DNA of 64,000 nt from Paenibacillus sp. V4I7 (GTDB lineage: Bacteria; Bacillota; Bacilli; Paenibacillales; NBRC-103111), in assembly GCF_030817275.1 (NCBI RefSeq), contig NZ_JAUSZD010000002.1, positions 4,402,001-4,466,000 of the forward strand, given 5' to 3'. Under the pieces are notes generated by a model. It was given only the letters and a program-made list of their open reading frames with translations. It did no database searches and was not told the origin of the DNA. Below, in pieces: positions 15,471-25,569 of the stretch (position 1 is its first letter; each line of letters opens with the position of its first letter). The position numbers and the translations under genes are program-made.

Positions 15471-16565
15471 CTATCCTTTAATTTGTTTCCCCTGTCCTTT
15501 AATCAACATAACAAGAAAAAGAATGGCCGGTATGACTCCAATGAATATCTTATTTAACATAAACTGCTCCCCGACGATTTTCCCAATCTCCAGATGCAAC
15601 TGCCAGCTTGACGGGAGAAGGGAAGTTATATAAATAATGACTCCAACAGGAAGCGCAAACCTTCGATAGTCTGTTTGAAACAGCTGAGATAGCCCAAGTA
15701 CGGCAGCCAAAAACCATAATGTCGCTTTGATAAATATCCCCGCATAAAAAAGCAAGATAACAAGTGCGTCAAAACGCTCGAATACTTCGGCGATCTGAAT
15801 CAACTGAACAGCTTGTAATAAAGGTACAGTACTAATGTTAAGTAGTTGCGGACCCAGAACGATCAGATTCATTATGTTCGAGAAAAGGATAACCAGCCCG
15901 GATACAAAAAAAGATCGAACCGACGTTTTAGCCAACTCTTTCTTCTCGTTTAAATAACGCCAGAACATGAGAAAAATCATCATTTGGCCAAATGGAAACC
16001 AGACAGTGCTAGATATACTTTCTTTTAAAACTGGTTGAATGCCATTTTCCAAAATCGGAAGAAGATAATCAAAATGAACAACACCCGATACAAGTTGCAT
16101 GATAAGCAAAATTAAATAAAAAGTCAGCACCCCAACTACGATAAATTCAGCCAACCGAAAGAAGACCTCTATTCCCTTGTATATTGCATAGATCGACAAA
16201 GTTATCATAATCAGCATGATAAGGGAAATTGGACCTCGCGGAAGAATGGTCAAGAGGGTAAGATCCCCAAAGTCTCGCACATTTCGCATGGCTTCGTAAG
16301 AAAACATCAGGACATAAAGTAATAAGACAAACTTCCCCACAAATGAACCGAAATATTGAATCAAAAGCTGACTCAAATTTTTTTCAGGTTCCCTTCGTTG
16401 GATTATCAAAAAAAGAAAAAGCAGCATGAATCCTAGCAGCATGCTAGTAATGACCACCAACCAGGCGTCTTGACCAGCTTTGATTCCTAATTCAAATAAA
16501 GGTGTACTTCCTATTTGAAATAGGATAATCATCGCACCCAATTGATATTTGCTGATCCGCTCCAT
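15471..16565 (-). CDS. Spore germinant receptor B subunit (GerAB/GerKB type)
   Basis: A 364-residue inner-membrane protein of the endospore germination permease family (APC superfamily) with about ten hydrophobic segments. It is the germinant-sensing, transporter-like subunit of a Ger receptor. Family features include the N-terminal ISKYQLGAMIILFQIGS and the PRGPISLIMLIMITLSIYAIYKGIEVFFRLAE region. It is the third gene of an A-C-B operon, 15 bases after the C subunit, the order seen in Bacillus gerK. Expected in the inner membrane of the dormant spore. The germinant cannot be predicted. Confidence 0.93.
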   Translation of the reverse strand: MERISKYQLGAMIILFQIGSTPLFELGIKAGQDAWLVVITSMLLGFMLLFLFLIIQRREPEKNLSQLLIQYFGSFVGKFVLLLYVLMFSYEAMRNVRDFGDLTLLTILPRGPISLIMLIMITLSIYAIYKGIEVFFRLAEFIVVGVLTFYLILLIMQLVSGVVHFDYLLPILENGIQPVLKESISSTVWFPFGQMMIFLMFWRYLNEKKELAKTSVRSFFVSGLVILFSNIMNLIVLGPQLLNISTVPLLQAVQLIQIAEVFERFDALVILLFYAGIFIKATLWFLAAVLGLSQLFQTDYRRFALPVGVIIYITSLLPSSWQLHLEIGKIVGEQFMLNKIFIGVIPAILFLVMLIKGQGKQIKG

Positions 16566-16580
16566 ACGAAGCCCCTTTTC

Positions 16581-17795
16581 TCATTCTTTTTTACCGGATA
16601 TTTTGGAAAAAGAATCATCAATCATTCCAGTTCGTCGGATCGTTACATGAACTTTAACGTCCATTCTGATTTCTGCGAACTCATTCTCCCAGTTCTTGCT
16701 TAGCTTTTTCCAGTCCTGTGGGTAAGATTTGTGGAATGCGTCCCCGAAGCCCAATGTGTCTGTTTTCATTTTTTTCAGAGCTTGAAAGGAATTTTCTGCA
16801 TCAATTATTATTTGCTCCTGGATATGTTTTTCCAGTTTTCTCAAGGTTTTCGACTGTTTCAGATCCAGATTACATGCCGTTTCAATCAAGTTTCCCTTGG
16901 CTTCAATTTCTACAGACATGAACAAATTACCATTCGAAATGTTTGGTTTTAATTTTGCGTGGGATTTTTCTACTAAAAAGGAGGATAGCTGTTCGCTTCG
17001 GCTCTCCCCTTCACAAGAAAATACGATGGTTGTTCTTTGTAATTGATTCGTTATCCAGGGAATGCCGAGACTTTCTTTCCGACTTAACCAGCCTGCTAAT
17101 TTATCCTGCTTAAATACCCCGACTCTATCCAATTTTAATACGGCGGATTTACGAGTTTCTTTCAGTGCTTCTAAAGAGGTTTGTGCCTCTTGCTCACCCA
17201 TGATTTTGATTTCCGGTAATGTAGCGCTAGCGGAAGGATTGGTCATTGTGGAAATTAAATTAATTAACTTGGACTGAACTAAGTTGGTTTGTTTGTTTCC
17301 CTCTCCACTGATCAAATTGGAAATCGCGTTTCCGGGAATGTTTTCTAATGGCGTAAGGATTTCTAACACTTTCTTCGCGTCTCCGTTTGTAATGAGAACA
17401 TCCGTAGTTTCCCTTGATTCGTAACTTCTCAAGTAAGCGTCCAATATTTGGTTGACTCCATATTTAGCAACACGTTGACTAATAATAATAACACGAGTAT
17501 GAGAAAAAAAGAGCTGGCGAGGTGTCTCTAAATCACTCTTTTGAATCGCCTCCAGTAGGGTCTTTCCTTTCGATGAAAAGACGATAACCGGAGCTTGGGA
17601 ACCGCCACCACCGGATTTACTCTGGGTTGACTTCGGTATGATGATTTGAAAGGTCAATACCCATTGATTGCTTTCATCTAAATCAAAGGCGATTGCGCTG
17701 ATGATCCCCAATTTGTTTAGTTCGATATGGTTCGAACAACCACTATTAACTAATAACATATTGATGATCAACAGTAGGTTTATCCCTCGTTTCAT
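16581..17795 (-). CDS. Spore germinant receptor C subunit lipoprotein (Ger(x)C)
   Basis: A 404-residue lipoprotein of the Ger(x)C family, anchored on the outer face of the spore inner membrane. The signal peptide ends in LLVNSGC with Cys20 as lipidation site, followed by the typical NHIELNKLGIISAIAFDLDE start. The family hallmark FSHTRVIIISQRVAKYG is present. Length is normal. It lies between the A and B subunit genes, 51 bases after A and 15 before B, and is needed for receptor assembly in characterised systems. Confidence 0.93.
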   Translation of the reverse strand: MKRGINLLLIINMLLVNSGCSNHIELNKLGIISAIAFDLDESNQWVLTFQIIIPKSTQSKSGGGGSQAPVIVFSSKGKTLLEAIQKSDLETPRQLFFSHTRVIIISQRVAKYGVNQILDAYLRSYESRETTDVLITNGDAKKVLEILTPLENIPGNAISNLISGEGNKQTNLVQSKLINLISTMTNPSASATLPEIKIMGEQEAQTSLEALKETRKSAVLKLDRVGVFKQDKLAGWLSRKESLGIPWITNQLQRTTIVFSCEGESRSEQLSSFLVEKSHAKLKPNISNGNLFMSVEIEAKGNLIETACNLDLKQSKTLRKLEKHIQEQIIIDAENSFQALKKMKTDTLGFGDAFHKSYPQDWKKLSKNWENEFAEIRMDVKVHVTIRRTGMIDDSFSKISGKKE

Positions 17796-17846
17796 GTCCT
17801 AATCCCCTTTTGATGTCCATTTTCCTGTTGTATGAATGCTAGACGA

Positions 17847-19439
17847 TTACTTTTCCTTTTCCTTGTCGGAAGGTTTAGGATGTGCGTTTACGTTTTGGCG
17901 CACATAATTATTCTTAGCGAAAAGACGCGGTCTGGTGACCATCATCCACCAAGGCACTCTTACAACAGTATCTTTTAAGTTACTTGGCACAAAAGGTGCT
18001 ATTGGTGTCATGTAAGGAACTCCGAAAGAGCGTAGAGACAACATGTGGATCAAGAGAAAAAAGAGCCCCGACATAATCCCGAACAAACCTAGTGCCGCGG
18101 CAAGAATCATTAATATGAACCGAATCAATCGAGCAGCAATCGAGATGTTAAACGCCGGTACGACGAAGCTGGAGATCGCCGTAAAGGCTACCACGATCAC
18201 CATAGCTGCCGATACAAGACCTGCTTCAACTGCGGCCTGTCCCAGAACAAGAGCTCCAACGATGGAAATTGCGGAACCGATGGCTCTAGGCATTCGAACC
18301 CCCGCTTCCCTTAACACCTCAAATGTGATTTCCATCAATAATGCTTCGAAGAATGCTGGAAAAGGAATTCCTTCCCTTTGTGCAGCAAGACTGATCAAAA
18401 GGGTCGTGGGTATCATTTCTTGATGAAAAGTCGTAATTGCAATATATAAGGAAGGCAGAATCATCGAAATGGTAAACGCAAAGAAGCGCAAAAGACGCAA
18501 AAACGAAGAGATATCGAATCTCTGGTAATAGTCCTCGCTGGCAATAAAGAACTTGAGAAAGGTAATAGGCAGCACAAGAGCAAATGGTGTTCCATCCATC
18601 AAAACGGCAACCTGTCCCTCCAAGATGGAGGCCGCAACTGTGTCAGGACGTTCCGTGTTTATGAGGGTGGGAAATGGAGTAAAGGTTTGGTCTTGAATAA
18701 ATTCTTCCAAATAGCCACTTTCCAATATGCTGTCTATATCAATACGATCCAGCCTTTGAAGCACTTCGTTCACAACTAAATCATTGGCCGTCCCTTTAAG
18801 ATACATAACACTAACGTCCGTTTGTGTCACCCGTCCTATTTTTCGATCGATCTTCCATAGATTCGGACTTTTGATTCTACGCCGGAGCAACGCAATATTC
18901 GTGCTTATATTCTCGGTGAATCCATCTTTGGGTCCGCGAATAACAGATTGAGACGAGGGCTCCTCTACGCCTCTTTGCATCCATTTGGCAGAACTTGCAG
19001 TAATGCCTTGATTCCAGCCCTCTGCGAGAATAATGGTATCTCCACTGTATAAAGCCGACATGAAGTCATCAATGTTACTCACTGTATTTGTAGAACTAAC
19101 AGTAAGAATCTGATCTTTAATCACCGTCAAAGAATCGGATACTGTCCTTTGCCCAGCTATGTTAACTTCTGCATCGGTCATGATCGGATTCATGATATTA
19201 TCGTTAATGATCGTGGTATCTGTTAAACCATTAATATAAACAATAGCCATAGGTAAACTATTGGCCCCTTGAAACGTACGAATGGAAATATCTGAACTGT
19301 TACCAGTTAACTCAGAAATTTTCTTGATATTTTGCTGAAGGCTATTTGAAAGTGTATCGGTTTGTTTGATGTTTGCTTGAGAGTCTTGTTGCGCGCCCTC
19401 ATTATATTTCCGGGCAAAACGCTGCAGAAATTTGTTCAT
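17847..19439 (-). CDS. Spore germinant receptor A subunit (GerAA/GerKA type)
   Basis: A GerA-family protein of about 530 residues: a hydrophilic N-terminal domain (to about 290), then several membrane segments and a charged C-terminal tail. The strongly conserved PFPTLINTERPDTVAASILEG block and LDGTPFALVLP-like segment (here MDGTPFALVLP) are clear. The start is placed at ATG 19439, nine bases after AGGTGG; an in-frame ATG at 19448 lies directly against the ribosome site. First gene of the receptor operon. Ger operons are usually read by SigG in the forespore, but no convincing SigG promoter was identified upstream. Confidence 0.93.
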   Translation of the reverse strand: MNKFLQRFARKYNEGAQQDSQANIKQTDTLSNSLQQNIKKISELTGNSSDISIRTFQGANSLPMAIVYINGLTDTTIINDNIMNPIMTDAEVNIAGQRTVSDSLTVIKDQILTVSSTNTVSNIDDFMSALYSGDTIILAEGWNQGITASSAKWMQRGVEEPSSQSVIRGPKDGFTENISTNIALLRRRIKSPNLWKIDRKIGRVTQTDVSVMYLKGTANDLVVNEVLQRLDRIDIDSILESGYLEEFIQDQTFTPFPTLINTERPDTVAASILEGQVAVLMDGTPFALVLPITFLKFFIASEDYYQRFDISSFLRLLRFFAFTISMILPSLYIAITTFHQEMIPTTLLISLAAQREGIPFPAFFEALLMEITFEVLREAGVRMPRAIGSAISIVGALVLGQAAVEAGLVSAAMVIVVAFTAISSFVVPAFNISIAARLIRFILMILAAALGLFGIMSGLFFLLIHMLSLRSFGVPYMTPIAPFVPSNLKDTVVRVPWWMMVTRPRLFAKNNYVRQNVNAHPKPSDKEKEK

Positions 19440-19529
19440 CGATAGCATCCACCTAGTTCTAACATGTAATAACTTTCATTTTCGCCTTGCCTTTCAAGAG
19501 TTATACTCTTGAATGCTTCTTAAACGCAA

Positions 19530-19571
19530 ACAAACCTAATCATTTCAGCCGCTGCTGAACTAATTAGGTTT
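19530..19571 (-). terminator. Terminator of the GH38/YesMN locus
   Basis: AAACCTAAT and ATTAGGTTT enclose an inner stem TTCAGC/GCTGAA, giving a long, nearly continuous hairpin about 100 bases beyond the AraC-type regulator stop. T-rich sequence follows on the minus strand. Confidence 0.65.
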
Positions 19572-19674
19572 ACGAGTGAATATACCCAGGTGCCTTAGAA
19601 TCTCCCGCTACGTATGTTATTCATTTTTGTCCATACACTAAAATTATTCTCCCATATCTAATTCTCACAGATCG

Positions 19675-21300
19675 TTATGATCCCGCTCCTTTAGCGCTGT
19701 ACAGCTGTTTGAATTCAGATGGTGTCATGCCTGTATGTTTTTTAAACAGTTCACTGAAATGCGGCCTGTCTTCGTATCCGAGTGCTTGGGCGATTTCTTG
19801 AACTTGTTTTCCTTCAACCAGCATAATCTTGGCCTGCTCCATCCGCTCTGTTGTCACAAACTGTACAACGGTCATACCCGTTACCTTCTTGAACAAATTG
19901 GCAAAATAACTGCCGCTCAAATAAACCAGCTTGGCATAATCATTAACCGTCATATTAGAGGCTACATTTTGACGAATGTGCTCAATAACTTGTTCCACGA
20001 CCTGGTTCGTATCTTCCACATGACGTTTCTGAATCAACTCACAACCCAACCTGCACAGTTCCTTGATGTTTCCTTGGAGCTCCTTCAACTTATAGGATGA
20101 AAGATTTTTGATGTACAAAAAATGACGTTCGATCTGTTTCATTTCTTCAAGAGTCAGTTTCTCCGAGAAAACTCGATTGATCAGAAAAGCCAGCTCATCA
20201 CAGAACCCCTTAACCGCCTCGGGAGCTGGAGGCACGGATACAGTAATTGTTTCCTCGAATAGCTCATCCACAATGGCATTTGCTTTATGCAAGTTTCCAG
20301 ACCGCAGGCAATAAAAAAGTTCTTTTTCTTTTTCTGGAGAGTAGCGCGGTGCTGTCTGGTGGACCGGACTCACATTTCGATAACTGTACACCGTGTTGCC
20401 GCCCGTATAAAAACTATAAGAAAGGGCAGCAAGCGCCTGCGAGTAAGAGTACGAAATTTGATGTATCGCCTTTACTTCTTCCCCAAGACCTAGGGATATG
20501 GTATATCTGGAATACTTTTCAACATTTTCACGGCACTGCTCCGAAATGGCTTCCACGCTAAGGGTATCCGGCGGATTGAATATGATTACAAACCGATTCG
20601 TGTTGTCACGGAACACAAATCCTTTGGTGAATCGCCTTAAACTTTCTTCCAAAATGTTTTGCACGGTAAACCGTATCAGCTCTACCTCTTGCACAGGCAG
20701 AGTCGCGGTTTGTTCAGCGAATTGATCGATTTCCGTAAGCATTACAACAAAGCGCTCCCGTTCCAATCCGATGTTCAAGAAATCCCACCGTCTGGCCGCT
20801 TGTTCGGGGGTCGTTCGGAATTGCAGCAGTAGTTGAAAATATTCCTGCCTTAAATACGGCAAGCTTTCCCGCAGCTTTCTTTCCATCTCATGATAGCGCT
20901 GCGTTTCCCCCATTTCCTCTTCAATCGACTTTTTTGCTTTTAAGACTACTTCTATAATTTTTTGCGGCGTATACGGTTTGACAATATAATCGAATGCACC
21001 AAGCTGAACAGCCTGCTGCGCATACTCAAATTCGGTATAGCCGCTTAAAAAAACAATTTTCGTACGTGGAAACATTTCCAATACCTGCTTGGTCATCTCC
21101 AAACCGTTTATTTTCGGCATCCGAATATCGGTCAGTACGATGTGGGGCTCCGTTTCGCGGATGAGTTCAATCCCTTTCTCACCGTTGCTAGCTGTTCCTA
21201 CAATGCGAATGCCATGAGTCTCCCAATTTATTTGGTTCGAGATCCCTTGCACAACGGTCTTGATATCATCAATTACGCACATCCTAAGTTCTGTCGTCAT
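19675..21300 (-). CDS. YesN-type response regulator, AraC output
   Basis: A response regulator of about 541 residues. The N-terminal receiver (about 1-125) has the phospho-acceptor Asp in VLTDIRMPKINGLEM. A long linker of the YesN type follows, and a C-terminal AraC/HTH_18 DNA-binding domain includes YANLVYLSGS-like helix turns (AKLVYLSGSYFANLFKKVTG) and ALGYEDRPHFSELFKKHTGMTPSEF. The start is set at ATG 21300, eight bases after GGTGAGGG; an upstream GTG at 21315 is inside that site. It overlaps the kinase gene by 17 bases, so the pair is coupled. It probably activates the mannosidase/ABC genes through the repeated 13-base element at 24627 and 26550 (inference). Confidence 0.92.
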   Translation of the reverse strand: MTTELRMCVIDDIKTVVQGISNQINWETHGIRIVGTASNGEKGIELIRETEPHIVLTDIRMPKINGLEMTKQVLEMFPRTKIVFLSGYTEFEYAQQAVQLGAFDYIVKPYTPQKIIEVVLKAKKSIEEEMGETQRYHEMERKLRESLPYLRQEYFQLLLQFRTTPEQAARRWDFLNIGLERERFVVMLTEIDQFAEQTATLPVQEVELIRFTVQNILEESLRRFTKGFVFRDNTNRFVIIFNPPDTLSVEAISEQCRENVEKYSRYTISLGLGEEVKAIHQISYSYSQALAALSYSFYTGGNTVYSYRNVSPVHQTAPRYSPEKEKELFYCLRSGNLHKANAIVDELFEETITVSVPPAPEAVKGFCDELAFLINRVFSEKLTLEEMKQIERHFLYIKNLSSYKLKELQGNIKELCRLGCELIQKRHVEDTNQVVEQVIEHIRQNVASNMTVNDYAKLVYLSGSYFANLFKKVTGMTVVQFVTTERMEQAKIMLVEGKQVQEIAQALGYEDRPHFSELFKKHTGMTPSEFKQLYSAKGAGS

Positions 21301-23059
21301 CGTTATATCCCTCACCTGCTAGTGGTATTGTTAGTGTGACCGAGGTAGATATATTCGGTTCGCTGTTCAAGTCGATATCCGCTTCATTACCGTAATGCAG
21401 CCGCAATCGTCCATAAACGTTACGGAGGGCATAGCTTTTTTTGAAGGATTGTTCAATCCGCATGTCAGCCTTGACGGTTTGAACGTCCATGCCAGCACCA
21501 TTATCCTCAACACGTAACCGCAGACTATCGTTCAGACATGTAATGGAAATTCGGATTATTCCCATTCCCTCCATTTCTTGAAAGCCGTGCAGAATGGAGT
21601 TTTCCACCAAGGGCTGCAAGATAATTTTCAATATCGGTTTCTCCAGCAGCGAATCATCCTCAAGCTCAATCGTGTAATCAAACAGACCTTCATAGCATTT
21701 TTGCTGAAGATTTAAATACTGCCTAACATGATCAATTTCCTTGGCCAGTGTCGTCATCTCGTTTCCACCGTTAAGACCTAGCTGGAACAGTAGCGACAGC
21801 GAGGTGATCATCTCCGTGACATCTTGGTTTTGAGACGCTTCCGACTTCCATATGATCGTATTTAATGTGTTATACAAAAAATGCGGATCGATCTGCGCCT
21901 GCAGCGCTTTGACCTCCATTTTACGTTTCTCATACTCTGCTTCCTTGACGTCCTCAATGAGCGAAGAGATTTCTTCCAGCATACGGTTAAACTTTAATCC
22001 GACCTGTGTAACCTCATCCTCGTATTTGCTGGTAAACCGTACATCAAGGTTATTTTGCTCAACCCTCTTCATCAGCCCCTGCAGTTTGTGCAAAGGCTTC
22101 AGTAATAAGCTCGAAATGACATTGGACAAGACGAACGCCAATATAACGCAGCACAACATGATCCATAATGTGGTCGTTTTGATGCGGTTCACCTGACGAA
22201 GCAAATCCGACTGTGTCTGAGTGCTGACCATCGTCCAATTGTCCACCATGGTTAGCCTTGAATAATTAACTAAATAAGGGTCCCCCCCCATGTTGTATTT
22301 AAAAAATCCTCGGTCTTGTCCCTGCAGCAGCTTCATGAAAGCTGGGTCTCTTTGAAATGAAGATGTCTGGATACTAAGCGGCAGCACGGCTTCACCGCTC
22401 CTCGATATAAGAAAATAGTTATCGGCACGATCGAATAAGTCGTCGGTGACGACTTTGTGAATCGCATCTTCCTTAACATTGACTACAACATAAACATCTT
22501 GCACATTAACTTCTGTGATCGGCTTCATAATCAAGGAAATGACTCTCTGATTTCCTGAAAAAAGCTGATCCACGTGATCTTCCACCCATATAACACGCTC
22601 GGGGCTATCCAGATATCGCGAAAAAATCGTCTCCTTGAATCGTGTCTGGCTATTACGAAGATCGGTTGTAGCATACAGTTCACCTACAGGTGTATAGATC
22701 AAGACGGATTGGATAGAAGGCTCGATCAGTTTCATTTGCCCAAGAGGCGTTTGCATGGAAGACAGCCTTGTATAATAGGATCCCGAACGATTCGAGTACA
22801 CGTCATCCATAGCCAACTTGAACGAATCACTGAGCATCATGGTTGAGGTTGTCACAATGATGTGCCGAAGCTTTTCATCCAGCACGCGCGCGGATTTGTT
22901 CAGCGTATTCTGACTGGAAATAAACGCCTCCTGCTCCGTCGATCGAAAGGCAATCCAATAGGACATCATACCCGTTAGCGCTATGGATAAAACAGTCAGA
23001 ATCAGAAACGAAATCCACAACCGGCGGCGGAGCGAAAGCCGGTAATACCATTTTTTCAA
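21284..23059 (-). CDS. YesM-type membrane sensor histidine kinase
   Basis: A 591-residue sensor kinase of the YesM/LytS-like class. Two membrane segments (near 13-33 and 300-320) enclose an extracellular sensor domain. HAMP, then a His_kinase domain with phospho-acceptor His in QAQIDPHFLYNTLNTI and an HATPase_c domain (VENSILHGF, DNGAGM) follow. The start is TTG with GGGTGGGGG upstream. It lies 66 bases after the binding-protein gene and overlaps the AraC-type regulator. Likely senses binding protein or sugar occupancy at the membrane and controls the adjacent alpha-mannosidase/ABC operon. Confidence 0.92.
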   Translation of the reverse strand: MKKWYYRLSLRRRLWISFLILTVLSIALTGMMSYWIAFRSTEQEAFISSQNTLNKSARVLDEKLRHIIVTTSTMMLSDSFKLAMDDVYSNRSGSYYTRLSSMQTPLGQMKLIEPSIQSVLIYTPVGELYATTDLRNSQTRFKETIFSRYLDSPERVIWVEDHVDQLFSGNQRVISLIMKPITEVNVQDVYVVVNVKEDAIHKVVTDDLFDRADNYFLISRSGEAVLPLSIQTSSFQRDPAFMKLLQGQDRGFFKYNMGGDPYLVNYSRLTMVDNWTMVSTQTQSDLLRQVNRIKTTTLWIMLCCVILAFVLSNVISSLLLKPLHKLQGLMKRVEQNNLDVRFTSKYEDEVTQVGLKFNRMLEEISSLIEDVKEAEYEKRKMEVKALQAQIDPHFLYNTLNTIIWKSEASQNQDVTEMITSLSLLFQLGLNGGNEMTTLAKEIDHVRQYLNLQQKCYEGLFDYTIELEDDSLLEKPILKIILQPLVENSILHGFQEMEGMGIIRISITCLNDSLRLRVEDNGAGMDVQTVKADMRIEQSFKKSYALRNVYGRLRLHYGNEADIDLNSEPNISTSVTLTIPLAGEGYNDDDRT

Positions 23060-23089
23060 GCTGCCCCCACCCTTTCTAAAGAGAAGAGA

Positions 23090-23111
23090 CGCGCTGCTTT
23101 GGCTGCGCGCC
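23090..23111 (-). other. GC-rich hairpin between binding protein and kinase
   Basis: CGCGC.GC / GC.GCGCG stem with one T-T mismatch and a TTTG loop lies just after the binding-protein stop. It lacks a T-run. It would protect the upstream mRNA or reduce read-through into the kinase genes (inference). Confidence 0.4.
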
Positions 23112-23125
23112 TTCCGTATTTGAAC

Positions 23126-24529
23126 TTACTTTGCAAGACTGCCTTGCAGTTTATTTGGATCGAAGTTCGGATTCGCTTTCGTCTTCGTATCGCCAGCAGC
23201 TCTTGCTTTCTCCAGGCCCGAGTTGTAGCGTGCTGTCAAGTCATTCAGCATTTTGTCTACATCTCCGCCTTCCATCATATATTTGAGGACAGCGTTACCC
23301 AACTTATTTCCTTCCACCTTTGCCTCCGTTACGGAAACAGGAGTTGGAGCGTACAGCGCGTCGAATTTGCTTGGCAAGAAGCCTTCGATCCCCGGAATGG
23401 ATGGTTTTTTCGCGGCGGCGTTAACATCTGGCACAATCGAGATTCCAAACCCTTTCTCATGGTATTCCTTCTGGAAATTCAGATTATAGATATACTCCAA
23501 GAACTTCCAAGCTTTATCTTTATTTTTCGTGTTTTTGCTGATGCCAATGTAGTTGCCGGCAATGACGGATACAGTTCCCTGTTGACTGCCATCAATGGTA
23601 GGGGGCAATGCCGCGCTCCAGTTAACCTTAGTCGGGAATTGATTTTGGTACACACCCGGCTCGCCGGAGTGGTTAAAATACATGCCGATTTTCCCAGCGG
23701 CGAACTGCGCACGCAGTGGATCGATGTCAAGAGATTCAACGCCCGGCAGCATGCTGCCGTCCTGCTTCATCTGGCGAAGCGCCTCGGTGATAGGCTTATA
23801 CACCGAGAAATCGAACTGGCCTGTTTTATAATTGTAGCCATCCACCACGGAAGTTCCACTGAGCGATCCGATCGGATTGGCAATCCTGCCAAAGGCGGAG
23901 CCGGGATTTTTAAAGTTTTCAGCGAAGCCAAATGCTCCGATATCTTTGCCGGCTTCTGTAATTTTCTTGGCATCCTCTACTAATTCTTTTACCGTTTTTG
24001 GAGGTTCTTTGATTCCGGCTTTTTGGAAGAGATCGACGTTATAAATCAATCTCCAATATTGCCCTGTATGCGGCAGCGAATAAATGTTACCATCCACCGT
24101 ATTCAGTTCTTCCACTAGCAATTTATCATACCGCTTCTTCATCTCGTCGGTCATCATGTCGTTAATCGGTTGCAAATAACCTTTCTTCACAAAGCCAAGA
24201 AAATCGTTTGTCCGTAAGATATCGGGCGCTTGGTTGCTCGCAAAGGCGATATCGACCGACTGATTATAATTATCGGCAAGTACCGTCATTTCTACTTCAA
24301 TGTTATCCTTATTCGTTTCGTTAAATTTTTTGATTACATCTTTCATGTAATCGGCATCATGACGGTCAACAGTCCAGTAAGACAGCTTCGTCTTCGCTCC
24401 TCCTGTTGCAGCGGAAGTGGAAGTAGCCGTAGCTGTACTCTTCGGCTGATCCGTTTGTCCACCGCAAGCCGCAAGTGAAGCGACCATCGTAACGCCAATC
24501 AGTGTGCTTAGCACCATTTTTTTCTTCAT
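23126..24529 (-). CDS. Sugar ABC transporter binding lipoprotein
   Basis: A 467-residue extracellular solute-binding lipoprotein (SBP_bac_1). The signal peptide ends in SLAAC with Cys22 anchor. A Thr/Ser/Ala-rich linker of about 25 residues follows, then the binding fold with YSLPHTGQYWRLIYNVDLFQKAGI and AGKIGMYFNHSGEPG. The ATG follows AGGAGGG at 9 bases. It works with the two permeases at 24685-26466. The 156-base upstream gap contains its own element (24627-24639) shared with the permease promoter, so the binding protein probably has an extra promoter for higher expression. Ligand is likely a manno-oligosaccharide given the GH38 neighbour (inference). Confidence 0.92.
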   Translation of the reverse strand: MKKKMVLSTLIGVTMVASLAACGGQTDQPKSTATATSTSAATGGAKTKLSYWTVDRHDADYMKDVIKKFNETNKDNIEVEMTVLADNYNQSVDIAFASNQAPDILRTNDFLGFVKKGYLQPINDMMTDEMKKRYDKLLVEELNTVDGNIYSLPHTGQYWRLIYNVDLFQKAGIKEPPKTVKELVEDAKKITEAGKDIGAFGFAENFKNPGSAFGRIANPIGSLSGTSVVDGYNYKTGQFDFSVYKPITEALRQMKQDGSMLPGVESLDIDPLRAQFAAGKIGMYFNHSGEPGVYQNQFPTKVNWSAALPPTIDGSQQGTVSVIAGNYIGISKNTKNKDKAWKFLEYIYNLNFQKEYHEKGFGISIVPDVNAAAKKPSIPGIEGFLPSKFDALYAPTPVSVTEAKVEGNKLGNAVLKYMMEGGDVDKMLNDLTARYNSGLEKARAAGDTKTKANPNFDPNKLQGSLAK

Positions 24530-24604
24530 GTAGTAAAACCCTCCTAATTTAGTTTACCTTAAGACTTGCTTTATAACAAAAATGTAACTGCTTTCATCAT
24601 AATT

Positions 24605-24640
24605 CCTCAACACTTGGAACCGTGAAGGACAAATCAACTT
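24605..24640 (-). promoter_or_regulatory. Putative regulator site before the binding-protein gene
   Basis: The plus strand has GGACAAATCAACT at 24627-24639, identical to a 13-base run upstream of the permease operon (26550-26562) and at a similar distance from the start codon (about 100 versus 85 bases). A second half-site 22 bases closer to the gene is only weakly recognisable. Candidate YesN binding site. Confidence 0.45.
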
Positions 24641-24684
24641 TTGATGGGGGAAAAAAACACTTTCCTGGTTTCCGCTTTTTCCCG

Positions 24685-25551
24685 TTATCCTTTTACACTT
24701 CCTGCCGTCACCTGTATGAATGACTTATTCGCCAAAACGTACACAACAAGGATCGGTAGGAAGGAAAGACACGCACCCGCCATCATAAGGTGCGACTCCG
24801 CAGCTGCGCCGATCCCGTAACGTAAATTGGCCAGACCCACCGTCAGCGTTTGCAGTTTCGGATTCGTCATAGTGAACACCAAGGGCAAGATGTATTCGTT
24901 CCAAGCGCCACGGAACGTGAACAAGGCAGTAACACCAAGAGCGGGACTCAGCAGCGGAAGAATAATTCGCCAGTAAACCGTATAGAAATTGCATCCATCG
25001 ATGTATGCGGCCTCGTCCAGATCTTTGGGAATCGCCTTAAAAAAGCCGATCAGCATAAAGTAAACCGTGGCATGCGCGCTAATCAAGATGATGATGACAC
25101 CCCAGAGCGATTTATTCAGGCCAAGTTTGACCATGAGATCGAACTGCGGCCTCAATACTACTGCACCAATAGAAATGAACATCGTACTGGCTTGCAGGAT
25201 TACGTACAATCGTTTGCCAGGAAATCTCGTCCGATCGACAGCATAAGCGGACATAGAGGCGATGAGCAGCGTACCGATCGTCACAATTGTGCTGATAAAG
25301 AGACTGTTCCACGTAAACCGGGCAAAATTCGCCTGCTTCCAAGCCGTTGCATAATTGGAGAACTTCCAGACAGAGGGCAACAAGGTTGCTCCCGTTGTCA
25401 ACTCTGCATTCGTTTTAAATGAACCCAAAATCGCCATAACGATTGGAAATAGCGTAAAGAAGGCTATGGCCAGCAAAAATATCCATTTCAAGGTTTTTCC
25501 GGTGAAATGTCCGCTTCGGATAACGCCTGATTTCGTACTTGTATGCATCAT
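24685..25551 (-). CDS. Carbohydrate ABC transporter permease (MalG/LacG type)
   Basis: A 288-residue inner-membrane permease of the MalG family with six predicted helices. The EAA loop that docks the ATPase reads DEAAYIDGCNFYTVYWRIILPLL, and the C-terminus ITAGSVKG-like (VTAGSVKG) is typical. It starts 18 bases after the partner permease. No ATPase gene is present in this locus, so a shared MsmK-type ATPase elsewhere is expected. A/T-rich inverted sequence at 24645-24683 could be a weak terminator before the binding-protein gene. Confidence 0.93.
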   Translation of the reverse strand: MMHTSTKSGVIRSGHFTGKTLKWIFLLAIAFFTLFPIVMAILGSFKTNAELTTGATLLPSVWKFSNYATAWKQANFARFTWNSLFISTIVTIGTLLIASMSAYAVDRTRFPGKRLYVILQASTMFISIGAVVLRPQFDLMVKLGLNKSLWGVIIILISAHATVYFMLIGFFKAIPKDLDEAAYIDGCNFYTVYWRIILPLLSPALGVTALFTFRGAWNEYILPLVFTMTNPKLQTLTVGLANLRYGIGAAAESHLMMAGACLSFLPILVVYVLANKSFIQVTAGSVKG

Positions 25552-25569
25552 GTAGTCAGTCCCCCTTTA

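Noticed and set aside
23099..23983. A 294-residue plus-strand open frame
   Set aside because: It is fully antisense to the binding-protein gene, which has a signal peptide, lipobox and family motifs; the antisense product has none.
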